Source: Pseudoduganella danionis (lineage in GTDB: Bacteria; Pseudomonadota; Gammaproteobacteria; Burkholderiales; Burkholderiaceae_D). From it: a stretch of 64,000 nucleotides of DNA. Shown one piece after another: positions 9,091 through 18,603 of the stretch. Where the stretch lies: contig NZ_WNKW01000005.1 in the NCBI RefSeq assembly GCF_009720775.1, positions 310,001 through 374,000 on the forward strand, read 5' to 3'. How positions within the stretch are numbered: position 1 is the first letter of the stretch; every line of letters starts with the position of its first letter. The notes under the pieces were generated by a model that saw only the letters and a program-made list of their open reading frames with translations, did not search any database and had not been told where the DNA came from. Both the position numbers and the translations under genes were made by a program.

Positions 9091-10848
9091 ATGTTTGACC
9101 GGCTTACCATCCGTACCCGTCTCACCGGCACCATCGCTTTGCTAGCCCTGCTGATGCTGTTTCTTGGCGCGCGCGGGATATTCGAGTTGCGAAAAAGCAA
9201 CGAGATCCTGAAGGACGTGTATGGCAATTCCATGGTTTCCATGAAAGCCATCTACGAATCGCAAATCCAGCTCGACCGTGCCCGCTTATCGCTGGACCGG
9301 GTGGCACTCGATCTCGATAATGCGGCTTCGCAAGACCCACTCAAAAAGGCGCAGGATTTCATCGACGGTAACGAGAAATTCTGGAAGAGCTATCTGACAC
9401 TGCCGTTCGGGCCTGGCGAAAAAGAACTGGCCGACAAGGCGGAAGCCAACCGCCAGGCGCTGATCAAGGAAGGTCTGCAGCCCGCGATCAAGGCACTGAC
9501 GGACAAGAATCAGGACGAAATCCGCCGTCTGATGCTGGGCGAGATCACCCGCCTGTTCCGCCTCTACATAGAAGGCAATGAAAAACTCACCGCCTACCAG
9601 CTCGATATCACAGGCAAACATTATGCGGAAAGCCAGGCCGATTATTCGCGCAGCATGATGCTGTCGATAGTCGCCGTGGTCATCGGCCTGGGGCTGGCCG
9701 GCGTGTCCGGCCTGATGCTGCTGCGCGCCGTCATGCATCCGCTCGATGAGACGCGCACCCACTTCGAAGCCATGGCGCAAGGTAATCTGTCCAACCAGAT
9801 CGACCAGAGCCGCGACGACGAGATGGGCGCCATGATGGTCGGCCTTAAACATATGCAGGAACGTCTGGCCGGCACGGTACGCAGTGTGCGCGAGGGCAGC
9901 GACGCCATCGCCACGGCCAGCAGCGAAATCGCCGCCGGCAATCTGGACCTGTCGCGCCGCACCGAACAGCAGGCCGCCAGTCTGGAAGAAACCGCGTCCT
10001 CGCTGGAAGAACTCACCTCCACCGTGCGGCAGAATTCGGAAAATGCACGTCAGGCCAGTGCGCTCGCCACCTCGGCCTCCGAGATTGCCATCAAGGGTGG
10101 CGAGCTGGTCAGCCGGGTAGTCGATACCATGGGGTCGATTACGGAATCGTCCGACAAGATCGCCGACATCATAGGCGTCATCGATGGCATTGCCTTCCAG
10201 ACCAATATTCTGGCGCTGAATGCGGCAGTAGAAGCAGCGCGGGCCGGCGAACAGGGGCGCGGCTTTGCCGTGGTCGCCACCGAGGTGCGCAATCTGGCCC
10301 AGCGCTCGGCCGCTGCAGCCAAGGACATCAAGGCACTGATCACCGACTCGGTGGAAAAAGTGGGCAGCGGCAGCGCGCTGGTCAACGAGACCGGCAGCAC
10401 CATGAATGAAATCGTCAGCAGCGTGGGCCGCGTCACCTCCATCATCAGCGAAATCAGCGAAGCGGGGCGCGAGCAGGAAATAGGCATAGAGCAGATCAAC
10501 CAGGCCGTGGCCGAGATGGACAATGTGACCCAGCAGAATGCCGCACTGGTAGAACAGGCCGCCGCTGCATCACAAGCCATGCAGGAACAGGCCGCCAATC
10601 TGGCGCAGATGGTGGCTGTGTTCCAGATCGCTGGCGATACCCAGCGCCACGGCATTGCCCGCGCCAGCGCACCGGCAGCGGCCAGCACCGCGCCGGCCCG
10701 GCGCAGCGCGATTGCCCGCCCTGCCCGGGCCGCCATCAAAGCCAGTGTACCGGCAGCACAGGCCAGCAGTAGCGCCAGCAGCGCCAGTGCAGGCAAAGCC
10801 AGCCGGTCGGCCAGCAAAGCGGCGGAAGACGAGTGGGAAGAGTTTTAA
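9091..10848 (+). CDS. Methyl-accepting chemotaxis protein with CheR-binding pentapeptide
   Basis: Transmembrane chemoreceptor, 585 residues. Order: short cytoplasmic start ([11 protein letters not shown]), TM1 about 11-29, a periplasmic four-helix-bundle-type sensor to about 190, TM2 about 192-212, HAMP about 213-265, then the long signalling coiled coil with the conserved hairpin tip ([20 protein letters not shown] near 368-387). An Ala/Ser-rich linker of about 60 residues ends in EWEEF, matching the WxxxF tether that recruits CheR/CheB. Start ATG 9091 follows GGAGAAC. The ligand cannot be read from the sequence. The cheZ and cheY genes of the window lie 26 and 34 kb away. Confidence 0.9.
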   Translation: MFDRLTIRTRLTGTIALLALLMLFLGARGIFELRKSNEILKDVYGNSMVSMKAIYESQIQLDRARLSLDRVALDLDNAASQDPLKKAQDFIDGNEKFWKSYLTLPFGPGEKELADKAEANRQALIKEGLQPAIKALTDKNQDEIRRLMLGEITRLFRLYIEGNEKLTAYQLDITGKHYAESQADYSRSMMLSIVAVVIGLGLAGVSGLMLLRAVMHPLDETRTHFEAMAQGNLSNQIDQSRDDEMGAMMVGLKHMQERLAGTVRSVREGSDAIATASSEIAAGNLDLSRRTEQQAASLEETASSLEELTSTVRQNSENARQASALATSASEIAIKGGELVSRVVDTMGSITESSDKIADIIGVIDGIAFQTNILALNAAVEAARAGEQGRGFAVVATEVRNLAQRSAAAAKDIKALITDSVEKVGSGSALVNETGSTMNEIVSSVGRVTSIISEISEAGREQEIGIEQINQAVAEMDNVTQQNAALVEQAAAASQAMQEQAANLAQMVAVFQIAGDTQRHGIARASAPAAASTAPARRSAIARPARAAIKASVPAAQASSSASSASAGKASRSASKAAEDEWEEF

Positions 10849-10857
10849 ACGCGGCTC

Positions 10858-10884
10858 AGGCGCTGCCCCAAGCGGGCGGCGCCT
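10858..10884. terminator. Hairpin between convergent genes, possible bidirectional terminator
   Basis: AGGCGC (10858-10863) pairs with GCGCCT (10879-10884); one G-U type pair and then GCCC/GGGC extend it to an 11-pair stem with a 5-base loop. It sits exactly between the chemoreceptor stop (10848) and the hybrid-kinase stop (10887). No clear T-tract on either side, so strength is uncertain. Confidence 0.4.
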
Positions 10885-10886
10885 CG

Positions 10887-13800
10887 TCAGGCAGCAGGCA
10901 GGTGGCGCAATATGGTGGACATCATCTGCTCTACATCGAGCGGCTTGCCGATAAAGTCATCCATGCCGGCCGCCACGCACTGCTCACGTTCGGAAGCCAT
11001 CACACCGGCCGTCATGGCCAGCACTGGCAAGTGCAAACGTAGTTCGCGCCGGATCGCCCGGGTCGCCGTGTAACCATCCATTTTCGGCATCTGTACGTCC
11101 ATCAGAATCAGATCGAAGCTTTCGCCGCTACGCAGCAAGTCTAGCGCTTCTTCGCCATTGGCAGCCACCGTGACCTGTGCACCGGCCTGCTCTAATATGC
11201 CCTTGGCCACCGCCTGATTGATCAGATTATCTTCCGCCAGCAACAGGCGCGCACCTGCCAGCAGTTGCGGCGGCGCCGGTGTGCTGACCACTTCGCTCGT
11301 CGCCGGCGCCAGTGCCGTCTGCACGGCGTCGAACAGGCTGGAAGCGGTGACCGGCTTGGTGAGGAATTCAGGCGCAGCAGCATCGCTCATTTCCAGCGTC
11401 AGCTTGCTGCGGCCGAAAGCGTTGACCATGCAGATCAGCGGCACGGCAAACTCCTGCCGCACGGCGCCTATGAGCTGCGGTCCTGCCATGTCGGGCAACT
11501 GCCAGTCCACCAGCACAACATCGAAACGCACACCGCTGCACAGATGGGCCAGCGCTTCCGACCCGCTGCCCACGCTGACGCTGGTCCAGCCCCATGCGGC
11601 CAGCGTCATTTCTAGCGCGGCCAGACTGCTGGGGTTATCGTCGACCAGTAGCAGATGGCGCGGCTGGGCCGAGCGGTTAGGACCGCTCTGGGCCGATAGC
11701 TGGAACGGCAGCGTGAACTGGAAGGTGCTGCCCAGGCCGGGCTTGCTCCTCACCTCCACCCCGCCGCCCAGCAATTCGATGAGGCCTTTGGAAATGGTCA
11801 GGCCCAGCCCCGTGCCGCCGAAACGCCGCGTGGTGGACAGGTCGCCCTGCACAAACGGCGAGAACAAACGGGCCAGCTGTTCATCCGTCATGCCTATGCC
11901 GGTATCGCGCACGGTGAAACGCAGCTGGACCGCAGCACCCGGCACTTCAGCCCGCTCCACCAACACGGCCACTTCGCCCTGTTCGGTAAATTTGATGGCA
12001 TTGCCCGTCAGGTTGACCAGTATCTGCTGCAGCCGCAGCGCATCGCCTATCAGCGCGCGCGGCACATCGGGCGCAACCCCCAGCGACAGCTCCAGATTGC
12101 GCTCGCCCACATTGATGCTCATGATGCTGGCCAGTGCATGCAGCACTTCGTCGAGATCGAACGGCGCCGGATAAACTTCGATTTTCCCCGCGCTCATCTT
12201 GGAGAAATCCAGAATATCGTTGAGGATGCCCAGCAGGGACTGGCCCGACGCCCGTATCATTTCCAGATAGCGCCCCTGTTCCGGCGTCAGTCCCGTCGTT
12301 GCCAGCAGGTGGGCCATGCCCAGCACGGCATTCATGGGCGTGCGCAACTCATGGCTCATATTGGCCACGAACACATCCTTGGCAGCGCTGGCGATCTGAG
12401 CCTGTTCCATGGCCTGGCGCAGCTCGCGTTCTGCCCGCTTGCGCTCCGTCACATCGCGCACGATGCCCACGAACAGATGCTGGCCTTCCACGAACAGCGC
12501 GCGGATCGACAATTCCAGCACAAAGGTATGGCCATTCTTGTGCAAGCCCTGCAGCTCGATGTTATTGCGCCCCACCACTGTCGGCACGAAGCCGGCCAGA
12601 TAGCGCGCCACGCCGGCCTCATGGGCCGCGCGCATGGACTCGGGCATGAGCATGGTCAGCTGTTGCCCCATCACTTCTTCCGCCCTATAGCCAAAGATGC
12701 TGCTGGCAGCACGGTTGAACGAAGCGATGCGGCCATCGGCCGTCATGGTGATGATGCCATCACCCACGTTATCGATCACGGTGCGGGTGCGGGCTTCGCG
12801 GTCGACGGCAGCGCGCCGTGCCAGCTGCAGTTCATGCGTGCGGGCCTCGATGGCGCTTTCGAGCTGGTGGCGGTAATGCTGCAATTCCGCTTCCACTGCC
12901 TGCAGCGTCTGCATGGCTTCATCCGCTTCACGGAACTGCGGTTTGCGCACCAGTTGCTGCAGCCGGCCGCCCTTGCCCAGCGCGCTGGCGGCGACTGACA
13001 GGTCGCGCACGGAATGCTCTATCCTGCGGGCGAAGTACCACGCACCGGTAATCCCCAGCGCGAGCAGTACCACCACACCCAGACTAATCCAGCGTATCGA
13101 TTCGAGCATTTCCGCCATCACCGTGCTGCGCGGCACGCCTATCACCACCGCCCAGCCCGACATCTGCGAATGGCTGTACATGGAATACACGGGCGTACCT
13201 TCCAGCGTGGTGGTGCGAAGCGCTGCCTCCCCCTTGTCGGCCATGCCGGCCAGCAGCGAAGGCGAACCGTATTTGCCGACAAATTTTTCCGGCTGGTGCG
13301 AGCGCGCCACGATCACTCCATGGCGGTCGAAGATACCGGCCACACGGCCTTCCGGCAAATGCTGTTCGCTCAGTATCTTGCCCAGCCGCTCAGGCAGGAA
13401 TGCCACCGACAGCACGTACAGCACCTTGCCTTCACGTTCCACCGGCACGTGCACAGCCACCAGCGGGCGCTGCAGCGCACCGCCGATGAAGACATCGGAA
13501 ATCAGCGTGCGTCCAGTCTGGAATACCTGATTGATACGCTCATAGCTGCCCGGATCCGCCAGTTTGCTGCCGTAAGGCCGCACTGTATTCAGCAACTGCA
13601 CCGACTGGCGATCGCTGAGCACAAAGTTCAGGCCAGGGAATTCAGGACGCAGCGCTTTGCTGGCCAATTGGTAGAAGGCCGCCAGATCGCCACGGTCCAG
13701 ACTGGGATCGTGCGACAGCGCCATGGCCATGGTGATGCCGGTATTCAGGTCGCGGTCCACCGCCTGCGCCAGCGCGCGCGCCGTGATCAGCGACTCGAGC

Positions 13801-13940
13801 TGGATCTGGTCGCGTTCGCGCTCGTAGAAATTATTCGCCAGTAGCGCCAGACCGATCAGCGCCGGCACGACGCAAGCCCACACCAGCGCATAGATCTGCG
13901 CCCGTATCGTAGGCAGAGGCTGCGTTGCGGCTTCACTCAT
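10887..13940 (-). CDS. Hybrid sensor histidine kinase (Cache-like sensor, PAS, two receivers)
   Basis: Membrane signal kinase of 1017 residues. TM1 about 17-36, a periplasmic double-Cache-like region about 37-280, TM2 about 284-304, a HAMP/linker coiled coil, PAS about 385-500 (IDNVGDGIITMTADGRI), HisKA with phosphoaccepting His530 in MSHELRTPMN, HATPase about 640-750, receiver 1 from about 765 (HLLLVDDNP, VDWQLPDMAG) and receiver 2 from about 895 (RLLLAEDN, LMDVQMPKMDG). No HPt domain is present, so phosphate must pass to a separate HPt protein. It follows glycerate kinase on the same strand with a 53-base gap. Ligand and output are unknown; the Cache-like sensor suggests a small organic ligand. 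Confidence 0.88.
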   Translation of the reverse strand: MSEAATQPLPTIRAQIYALVWACVVPALIGLALLANNFYERERDQIQLESLITARALAQAVDRDLNTGITMAMALSHDPSLDRGDLAAFYQLASKALRPEFPGLNFVLSDRQSVQLLNTVRPYGSKLADPGSYERINQVFQTGRTLISDVFIGGALQRPLVAVHVPVEREGKVLYVLSVAFLPERLGKILSEQHLPEGRVAGIFDRHGVIVARSHQPEKFVGKYGSPSLLAGMADKGEAALRTTTLEGTPVYSMYSHSQMSGWAVVIGVPRSTVMAEMLESIRWISLGVVVLLALGITGAWYFARRIEHSVRDLSVAASALGKGGRLQQLVRKPQFREADEAMQTLQAVEAELQHYRHQLESAIEARTHELQLARRAAVDREARTRTVIDNVGDGIITMTADGRIASFNRAASSIFGYRAEEVMGQQLTMLMPESMRAAHEAGVARYLAGFVPTVVGRNNIELQGLHKNGHTFVLELSIRALFVEGQHLFVGIVRDVTERKRAERELRQAMEQAQIASAAKDVFVANMSHELRTPMNAVLGMAHLLATTGLTPEQGRYLEMIRASGQSLLGILNDILDFSKMSAGKIEVYPAPFDLDEVLHALASIMSINVGERNLELSLGVAPDVPRALIGDALRLQQILVNLTGNAIKFTEQGEVAVLVERAEVPGAAVQLRFTVRDTGIGMTDEQLARLFSPFVQGDLSTTRRFGGTGLGLTISKGLIELLGGGVEVRSKPGLGSTFQFTLPFQLSAQSGPNRSAQPRHLLLVDDNPSSLAALEMTLAAWGWTSVSVGSGSEALAHLCSGVRFDVVLVDWQLPDMAGPQLIGAVRQEFAVPLICMVNAFGRSKLTLEMSDAAAPEFLTKPVTASSLFDAVQTALAPATSEVVSTPAPPQLLAGARLLLAEDNLINQAVAKGILEQAGAQVTVAANGEEALDLLRSGESFDLILMDVQMPKMDGYTATRAIRRELRLHLPVLAMTAGVMASEREQCVAAGMDDFIGKPLDVEQMMSTILRHLPAA

Positions 13941-13993
13941 AATGGCAAAAATATTTTCGTTTAAACAAATCTAGCACATCCTCCGCGCGCGTA

Positions 13994-15133
13994 CTACAAA
14001 CCCTGCCCCAGCTTTAGCAAGGCCGCCACATTGCGCGCCGCCAGTTGCAGATTCTGCCGCGCTTCGGCCAGCGCCTGCGCCACCGTGCACGGACGGCTCA
14101 CTGCCGCCACGCTGGCCGCTATGCCATGCTGGTACACCAGCTCGACACCGCTGCCCAGACAACCGCCGATGGCGATCACCGGCTTGCCATACTGCTGCGC
14201 CAGCCGCGCCACACCTACCGGCGTCTTGCCATGCACGCTTTGCCGATCGATGCGGCCTTCGCCCGTCAGCACCAGATCGGCACTGGCGATGGCCTCGGCC
14301 AGCCCCACGGCCTGCGCCACAATCTCGACCCCGGGCCGCATGCGGCCGTGCAGGAATACCAGCATGGCGGCAGCTATGCCACCGCCTGCACCGGCACCGG
14401 GCAACTGTGCCACCTGCTGGCCGAACTGGCTCGCCAGTACATCAGCATAGCGCTGCAGCGCCGCGTCAAGCTGCTGCACCTGCTCCGGGCTGGCGCCCTT
14501 CTGCGGGCCGAATACGGCAGAGGCGCCATCCGGCCCCACCAGCGGATTGTCGACGTCGCAGGCGATCTGGAAACCGCACTCGGCCAGCCGCGCATCAAAC
14601 TGCGCCAGGTCGATCGTTGCCAGTTGCGCCAGCGCTGCGCCACCGGCGGCCAGTTCTTGCCCATCACCATCGAGCAGACGGGCGCCGAGCGCCTGCAGCA
14701 TGCCGGCGCCGCCATCGTTGGTGGCACTACCGCCTACGCCAAGAATGAAGCGACGCGCGCCTGCAGCGAGCGCGGCGCGGATCAACTGGCCCGTGCCATA
14801 AGTGCTGGCATGCAGCGCATCGCGCTGCTCTGGTGTGAGCAACTCCAGTCCGCTGGCGGCGGCCATTTCGATCACGGCGGTCAGGCCATCGCCCATCAGG
14901 CCATAAAACGCCGTTACCGGCTGGCCCAGCGGACCGGCCACCTCGCACACGATGCGCTGGCCGCCGCTCGCATCGATCAGGGCTTGCACCGTGCCTTCAC
15001 CGCCATCCGCCATGGGCAGCTTGCAGTAGTCGGCATGCGGATAAATCTGGCGGAAACCCGCTTCAATTTCGCTAGCCACCTCCAGCGCAGACAGGCTTTC
15101 TTTGAACGAATCGGGCGCAATGACAATTTTCAT
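13994..15133 (-). CDS. Glycerate kinase (GlxK/GarK family)
   Basis: ATP-dependent glycerate 2-kinase, cytosolic, feeding glycerate from glyoxylate or tartronate metabolism into 2-phosphoglycerate. Recognisable blocks: MKIVIAPDSFKESLSA at the N-terminus, MADGGEGT near 43, LGVGGSATNDGGAGMLQALG near 125, and LVLTGEGRID near 285. Length 379 residues matches the family (about 380). ATG 15133 is chosen because the family N-terminus begins exactly there; the frame is open 24 codons further but has no supporting motif. It may be cotranscribed with the downstream hybrid kinase. No glyoxylate carboligase or tartronate reductase genes are adjacent. Confidence 0.9.
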   Translation of the reverse strand: MKIVIAPDSFKESLSALEVASEIEAGFRQIYPHADYCKLPMADGGEGTVQALIDASGGQRIVCEVAGPLGQPVTAFYGLMGDGLTAVIEMAAASGLELLTPEQRDALHASTYGTGQLIRAALAAGARRFILGVGGSATNDGGAGMLQALGARLLDGDGQELAAGGAALAQLATIDLAQFDARLAECGFQIACDVDNPLVGPDGASAVFGPQKGASPEQVQQLDAALQRYADVLASQFGQQVAQLPGAGAGGGIAAAMLVFLHGRMRPGVEIVAQAVGLAEAIASADLVLTGEGRIDRQSVHGKTPVGVARLAQQYGKPVIAIGGCLGSGVELVYQHGIAASVAAVSRPCTVAQALAEARQNLQLAARNVAALLKLGQGL

Positions 15134-15447
15134 AGTGGGCAGCGTTGCTAGGGAACGACAGTCTGGCACAGGCGTGCAAGCAGGCGTGGGCGCATGGTTC
15201 ACCACGCTGTTCCTGCGGTTTTGCCCGCCACAGCCGCATGGCTGCGTTCCGGTTAAAGCGCCTATCCTACCAAAAGGAGCTGAACTGTGGCGTAGTTGCG
15301 ACGCTGGGCAACATCACTGGTCGATATATCATCGTTGTAAAGACAGCCACTTCCCTCCACGCCCGCTTTTCTGCTGTATGATCTGCCGTTGCCCATGCCC
15401 ACAAGGCTGCGACGGGCAAGGAACCACCACAATAAGACTGGAGTCAC
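15134..15447. other. Divergent intergenic region, no gene seen
   Basis: 314 bases between glycerate kinase (minus) and the permease (plus), so it should hold both promoters. A TATGAT -10-like box lies at 15377-15382 on the plus strand, without a good -35 at 16-18 bases. I found no riboswitch, repeat or small gene that I could support. Confidence 0.5.
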
Positions 15448-16839
15448 ATGAGCCTATTTCGCACCAAGAATCTCGACGAGATGATCGCCCACAGCCGCAA
15501 ACCTAGTGGCCTGGCAAAAGTTCTCGGTCCATTCGACCTGATCCTGATGGGTATCGGCGCCATTGTCGGCACCGGCATCTTCGTTCTGACCGGTACCGGC
15601 GCTGTCACGGCTGGCCCCGCGCTCACGCTGTCCTTCATCGTTGCGGCCATTGCCTGCGGCTTTGCGGCACTCTGTTATGCGGAATTCGCCTCCACCGTGC
15701 CGGTGGCTGGCTCCATCTACACCTACACTTATGCCACGCTGGGCGAACTGGCCGCGTGGATGATAGGCTGGGATTTGCTGTTGGAATACGGTCTGGCCAC
15801 GTCGGCCGTGTCGGTAGGCTGGTCCGGCTACTTCCAGTCGCTGATCGCCGGTTTCGGCCTGCACCTGCCCGTCGAACTGACAGCCGCACCGGGCGCGCTG
15901 CCCGGCGTGACCACCTATATCAACCTGCCGGCCCTGTGCATCATGCTGGTGCTGACGGCCATGCTGGGCTGGGGTGTGCGCGAGTCGGCCCGCCTCAACA
16001 ACATCATGGTGGCCATCAAGGTCGGCGTGGTACTGCTGTTCATACTGGTCGGTGCCCGCCACGTCGAGCCAGCCAACTGGCAGCCTTTCATGCCGTTCGG
16101 CTATCACGGCATGCTGACCGCTTCGGCACTGGTATTCTTCGCCTTCATCGGTTTCGACGCCGTGACCTCGGCCGCGGAAGAAGTCAAACGTCCCGAACGC
16201 GATCTGCCTATCGGCATCATCGGTTCGTTGGCAGCCTGTACCGTGCTGTATGTAATCGTATCGGCCATCATGACCGGCATTGTGCCTCACAAGCAGTTCC
16301 TCGGCATCGACCACCCGGTTTCGCTGGCGCTCAAGCACGCCGGTGAAAACTGGTTCGCCGGCTTCGTCGATCTGGGTGCGATTCTGGGCATGACCACCGT
16401 GATACTGGTGATGGCTTACGGCCAGACCCGCATCATTTTCGCCATGTCGCGCGACGGCCTGCTGCCCAAGCGTCTGTCGAATGTGCATCCGCGCCTGAAA
16501 ACGCCGTTCTTCGCCACCTGGCTGGTTGGCATCATCTTCGGCCTGATCGCTGCCGTCGTGCCGCTAAATGTGCTGACCGAACTGATCAACATCGGTACGC
16601 TGGCTGCCTTCAGTCTGGTTTCCGTCGCCGTGATCATCATGCGCAAAAAACGTCCAGACCTGAAGCGTGCTTTCCGCTGCCCAGGCGTGCCTGTGGTGCC
16701 GGCACTGGCTGTGGCCTTCTGCGTGATGCTGATGGTCTACCTGAGCGCTTTCACCTGGGTGGCTTTCGGCGTGTGGCTGCTGCTGGGTCTGGCTGTCTAC
16801 TTCGGCTATGCCCGCAAGCACTCGCTGCTGAACAAATAA
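15448..16839 (+). CDS. Amino acid permease, APC family (YhdG/CAT-like)
   Basis: Inner-membrane amino acid transporter of 463 residues with about 12 hydrophobic segments. The N-terminal MSLFRTKNLDEMI followed by LGPFDLILMGIGAIVGTGIFV is typical of the bacterial cationic-amino-acid-transporter-like group of the APC superfamily, and helix 6 carries FFAFIGFDAVTSAAEEV, a group signature. The substrate cannot be read; basic or small neutral amino acids are both plausible. It is distinct from the AroP-type permease at 6375 and probably monocistronic, since a strong hairpin follows. Confidence 0.82.
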   Translation: MSLFRTKNLDEMIAHSRKPSGLAKVLGPFDLILMGIGAIVGTGIFVLTGTGAVTAGPALTLSFIVAAIACGFAALCYAEFASTVPVAGSIYTYTYATLGELAAWMIGWDLLLEYGLATSAVSVGWSGYFQSLIAGFGLHLPVELTAAPGALPGVTTYINLPALCIMLVLTAMLGWGVRESARLNNIMVAIKVGVVLLFILVGARHVEPANWQPFMPFGYHGMLTASALVFFAFIGFDAVTSAAEEVKRPERDLPIGIIGSLAACTVLYVIVSAIMTGIVPHKQFLGIDHPVSLALKHAGENWFAGFVDLGAILGMTTVILVMAYGQTRIIFAMSRDGLLPKRLSNVHPRLKTPFFATWLVGIIFGLIAAVVPLNVLTELINIGTLAAFSLVSVAVIIMRKKRPDLKRAFRCPGVPVVPALAVAFCVMLMVYLSAFTWVAFGVWLLLGLAVYFGYARKHSLLNK

Positions 16840-16846
16840 TCCTCAC

Positions 16847-16866
16847 GGCCGGTGCCTGCACCGGCC
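16847..16866 (+). terminator. Strong hairpin after permease gene
   Basis: Perfect 9-base inverted repeat GGCCGGTGC / GCACCGGCC (16847-16855 and 16858-16866) seven bases after the permease stop. No T-run follows, so it may terminate weakly or stabilise the mRNA end. Confidence 0.45.
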
Positions 16867-16914
16867 TGCTAGCGCGCAGCGCCACGCGCTTCGATCTAGC
16901 GCAAACGGCAGATC

Positions 16915-16938
16915 GGCCAGATATGCGAATGTCTGGCC
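16915..16938. repeat. Inverted repeat at the translation start of the next gene
   Basis: GGCCAGA (16915-16921) and TCTGGCC (16932-16938) with a 10-base loop end three bases before the ATG at 16942. There is no Shine-Dalgarno sequence, so the hairpin would occupy the ribosome-binding region. Confidence 0.4.
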
Positions 16939-16941
16939 ACC

Positions 16942-18030
16942 ATGCCATCTTCCCTCATCTATTTCCGCAATCTTGACCAGCAGTCTGGCGACGCCCGCTT
17001 GCGCGCGCAGTGGCAAGCGCTGGCGGCCGCCAGCAATAGCAGCGAAGCCATCTACCAGACTCCGGCCTTCGCCGACTTTCTTACCACCTGCGCCGCACCG
17101 CAGCAGCGTTTCCACCTGTATGGCGCATACACCGCCAACCACCAGCCCTTGGGCCTGATACCGCTTTTGCACACGGGCCTGGCCACTGGTATCACCCAGC
17201 GCTGGTATCAACGCCAGCAGCTAGTGCTGCTGGGCAGCAGCCCCTTACTGCCAGCCGACGCGGCCCTGCTCGATGCGCTACATGATTTTTTGCTGGCCGA
17301 ATTCCCGCGCGTGCAGGCGCTGGTGTATCGCGCATTGCCGCAGAACCATGCCATCTGGCTACACCTCCAGCAATCATCAATGCTGCTGCCACTCGCGCTA
17401 CACGGCTGGCGCGGCTGCCACAGCATGGCACTGCCATCGAGTTATGCCGATTATCTGAACCGGCTTGGCAGCAAACGCCGCTACAACCTGAAGCGCCAGC
17501 AGCGCCAGTTAGTCGAAGCGGCTGGCGGCACGCTGGCGTTGCAAGTGATCCGACGCCCGGCCGAGGTGGCAGCGCTGGAGCAAGGTCTGCAACTCTGTTG
17601 CCCGCCCGCGCGACGGCTGCAGCTATGGGACACGAACGAAATGCAGGCCCTGGCACGACTGGGGCTGCTGCTATGCTTCCGCATCGATGCGGGAACGCAG
17701 TGCTGCGGTGTGGTACTGGGTCTGCAGAGCGGCACGGTCTATCACCTGTTCAACATTCTGCCCGCACCAGCATGGCAAGCACTGTCGGCCGGCACCAGCA
17801 TCTTGCAACTGGCCCTGGCCTATCTGTGTGATGCGCAGCGCGGACACTGCCAGCGGGTGGAATTCGGCTACGGCCAGCCCGGGCACAGCTACCAGTCCAG
17901 CAATGCCGTCAGCCTGCGCAGCCACGTACTGGTGCTACGCGACAGCCCGGCCAACCGGCTGTACAGGCTATGGCATGGTGCACGTAGCGGCCTGCTGCAG
18001 CGCTTGCACAGCAAGCCTGATGTGCGCTAA
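16942..18030 (+). CDS. GNAT-type acetyltransferase, CelD/BcsL-like
   Basis: 362-residue cytosolic protein. The pattern, with an N-terminal variable half, then SYADYLNRLGSKRRYNLKRQQRQL near 170-190 and GTSILQLALAYLCDAQRG near 290, fits the Acetyltransf_6 (CelD/BcsL, FemAB-like) group, in which a basic SKxRxxxKR segment is conserved. Members are linked to polysaccharide or cell-envelope modification, but no such genes are adjacent here. The ATG 16942 start lacks a Shine-Dalgarno and is preceded by an inverted repeat. Rich in Leu and Cys; no signal peptide. The assignment is by fold-level resemblance. Confidence 0.65.
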   Translation: MPSSLIYFRNLDQQSGDARLRAQWQALAAASNSSEAIYQTPAFADFLTTCAAPQQRFHLYGAYTANHQPLGLIPLLHTGLATGITQRWYQRQQLVLLGSSPLLPADAALLDALHDFLLAEFPRVQALVYRALPQNHAIWLHLQQSSMLLPLALHGWRGCHSMALPSSYADYLNRLGSKRRYNLKRQQRQLVEAAGGTLALQVIRRPAEVAALEQGLQLCCPPARRLQLWDTNEMQALARLGLLLCFRIDAGTQCCGVVLGLQSGTVYHLFNILPAPAWQALSAGTSILQLALAYLCDAQRGHCQRVEFGYGQPGHSYQSSNAVSLRSHVLVLRDSPANRLYRLWHGARSGLLQRLHSKPDVR

Positions 18031-18224
18031 CAGATTGATTTTCAATAAATATTTCCTTCCCGCCACATTAAATTAGTGCGAAAAAAACCCGCGCCGCCGC
18101 CCTGTCTACCCTTTAATTCTTCTGCCAGCTGCCGTTATCAATGACAGAAGCGGTAGAAAAAAGCTGCGCCACTCCGACACGATGCAGCAAGCCGCATGGC
18201 CACACTTTAAAGAAAGAGCACGCG

Positions 18225-18584
18225 ATGAACCTCACTCCCATTACTAGCCCGAACGGTCAAACCAGGACGAGCGATGTCAAGGCAGCCGAGCCATCTCACG
18301 CCTCTGCTCAAGCCGCTCCTGCCGAGAACACGCCTGCTGCGAGTGCCGCCCCTGTCACGCTGGACAAAAACCAGCTGAAGAACTCGGTCGATGCAATTAA
18401 CCGCTACCTCAAGGATAACAGCGAGGTGCAGTTCAGTATCGACGACAGTAGCGGTGCATCCGTGATCAAGGTGGTAGATACGGAAACCAAGAAGATCCTG
18501 CGTCAGTTCCCGTCGCAGCAGGCACTCGACATCAGCAAGGATTTGCAGAGCAAAACCGGCCTGCTCCTGAAAGGCGAGGCCTGA
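18225..18584 (+). CDS. flaG: Flagellar protein FlaG
   Basis: 119-residue FlaG-family protein. The Ala/Pro-rich N-terminal half (to about 50) is variable; the C-terminal half has the family pattern LKNSVDAINRYLKDNSEVQFSID then VIKVVDTETKKILRQFPS. FlaG influences filament length in polar flagella. ATG 18225 is preferred over ATG 18141 because the family N-terminus is short and AAGAGC precedes it. Normally flaG sits between flagellin and fliD; here it is alone among non-flagellar genes. It converges on the next gene with 19 bases between stops. Confidence 0.85.
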   Translation: MNLTPITSPNGQTRTSDVKAAEPSHASAQAAPAENTPAASAAPVTLDKNQLKNSVDAINRYLKDNSEVQFSIDDSSGASVIKVVDTETKKILRQFPSQQALDISKDLQSKTGLLLKGEA

Positions 18585-18603
18585 ACTGCGCGGCCCCGCT
18601 GGC

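Noticed and set aside
15134..15447. Riboswitch upstream of the permease
   Set aside because: I compared the region with glycine- and lysine-type leader patterns by eye and saw no convincing core.
18112..18138. FliA (sigma-28) promoter for flaG
   Set aside because: GCCGTTAT resembles the -10 GCCGATAA, but the -35-like half matches only about half of its positions.
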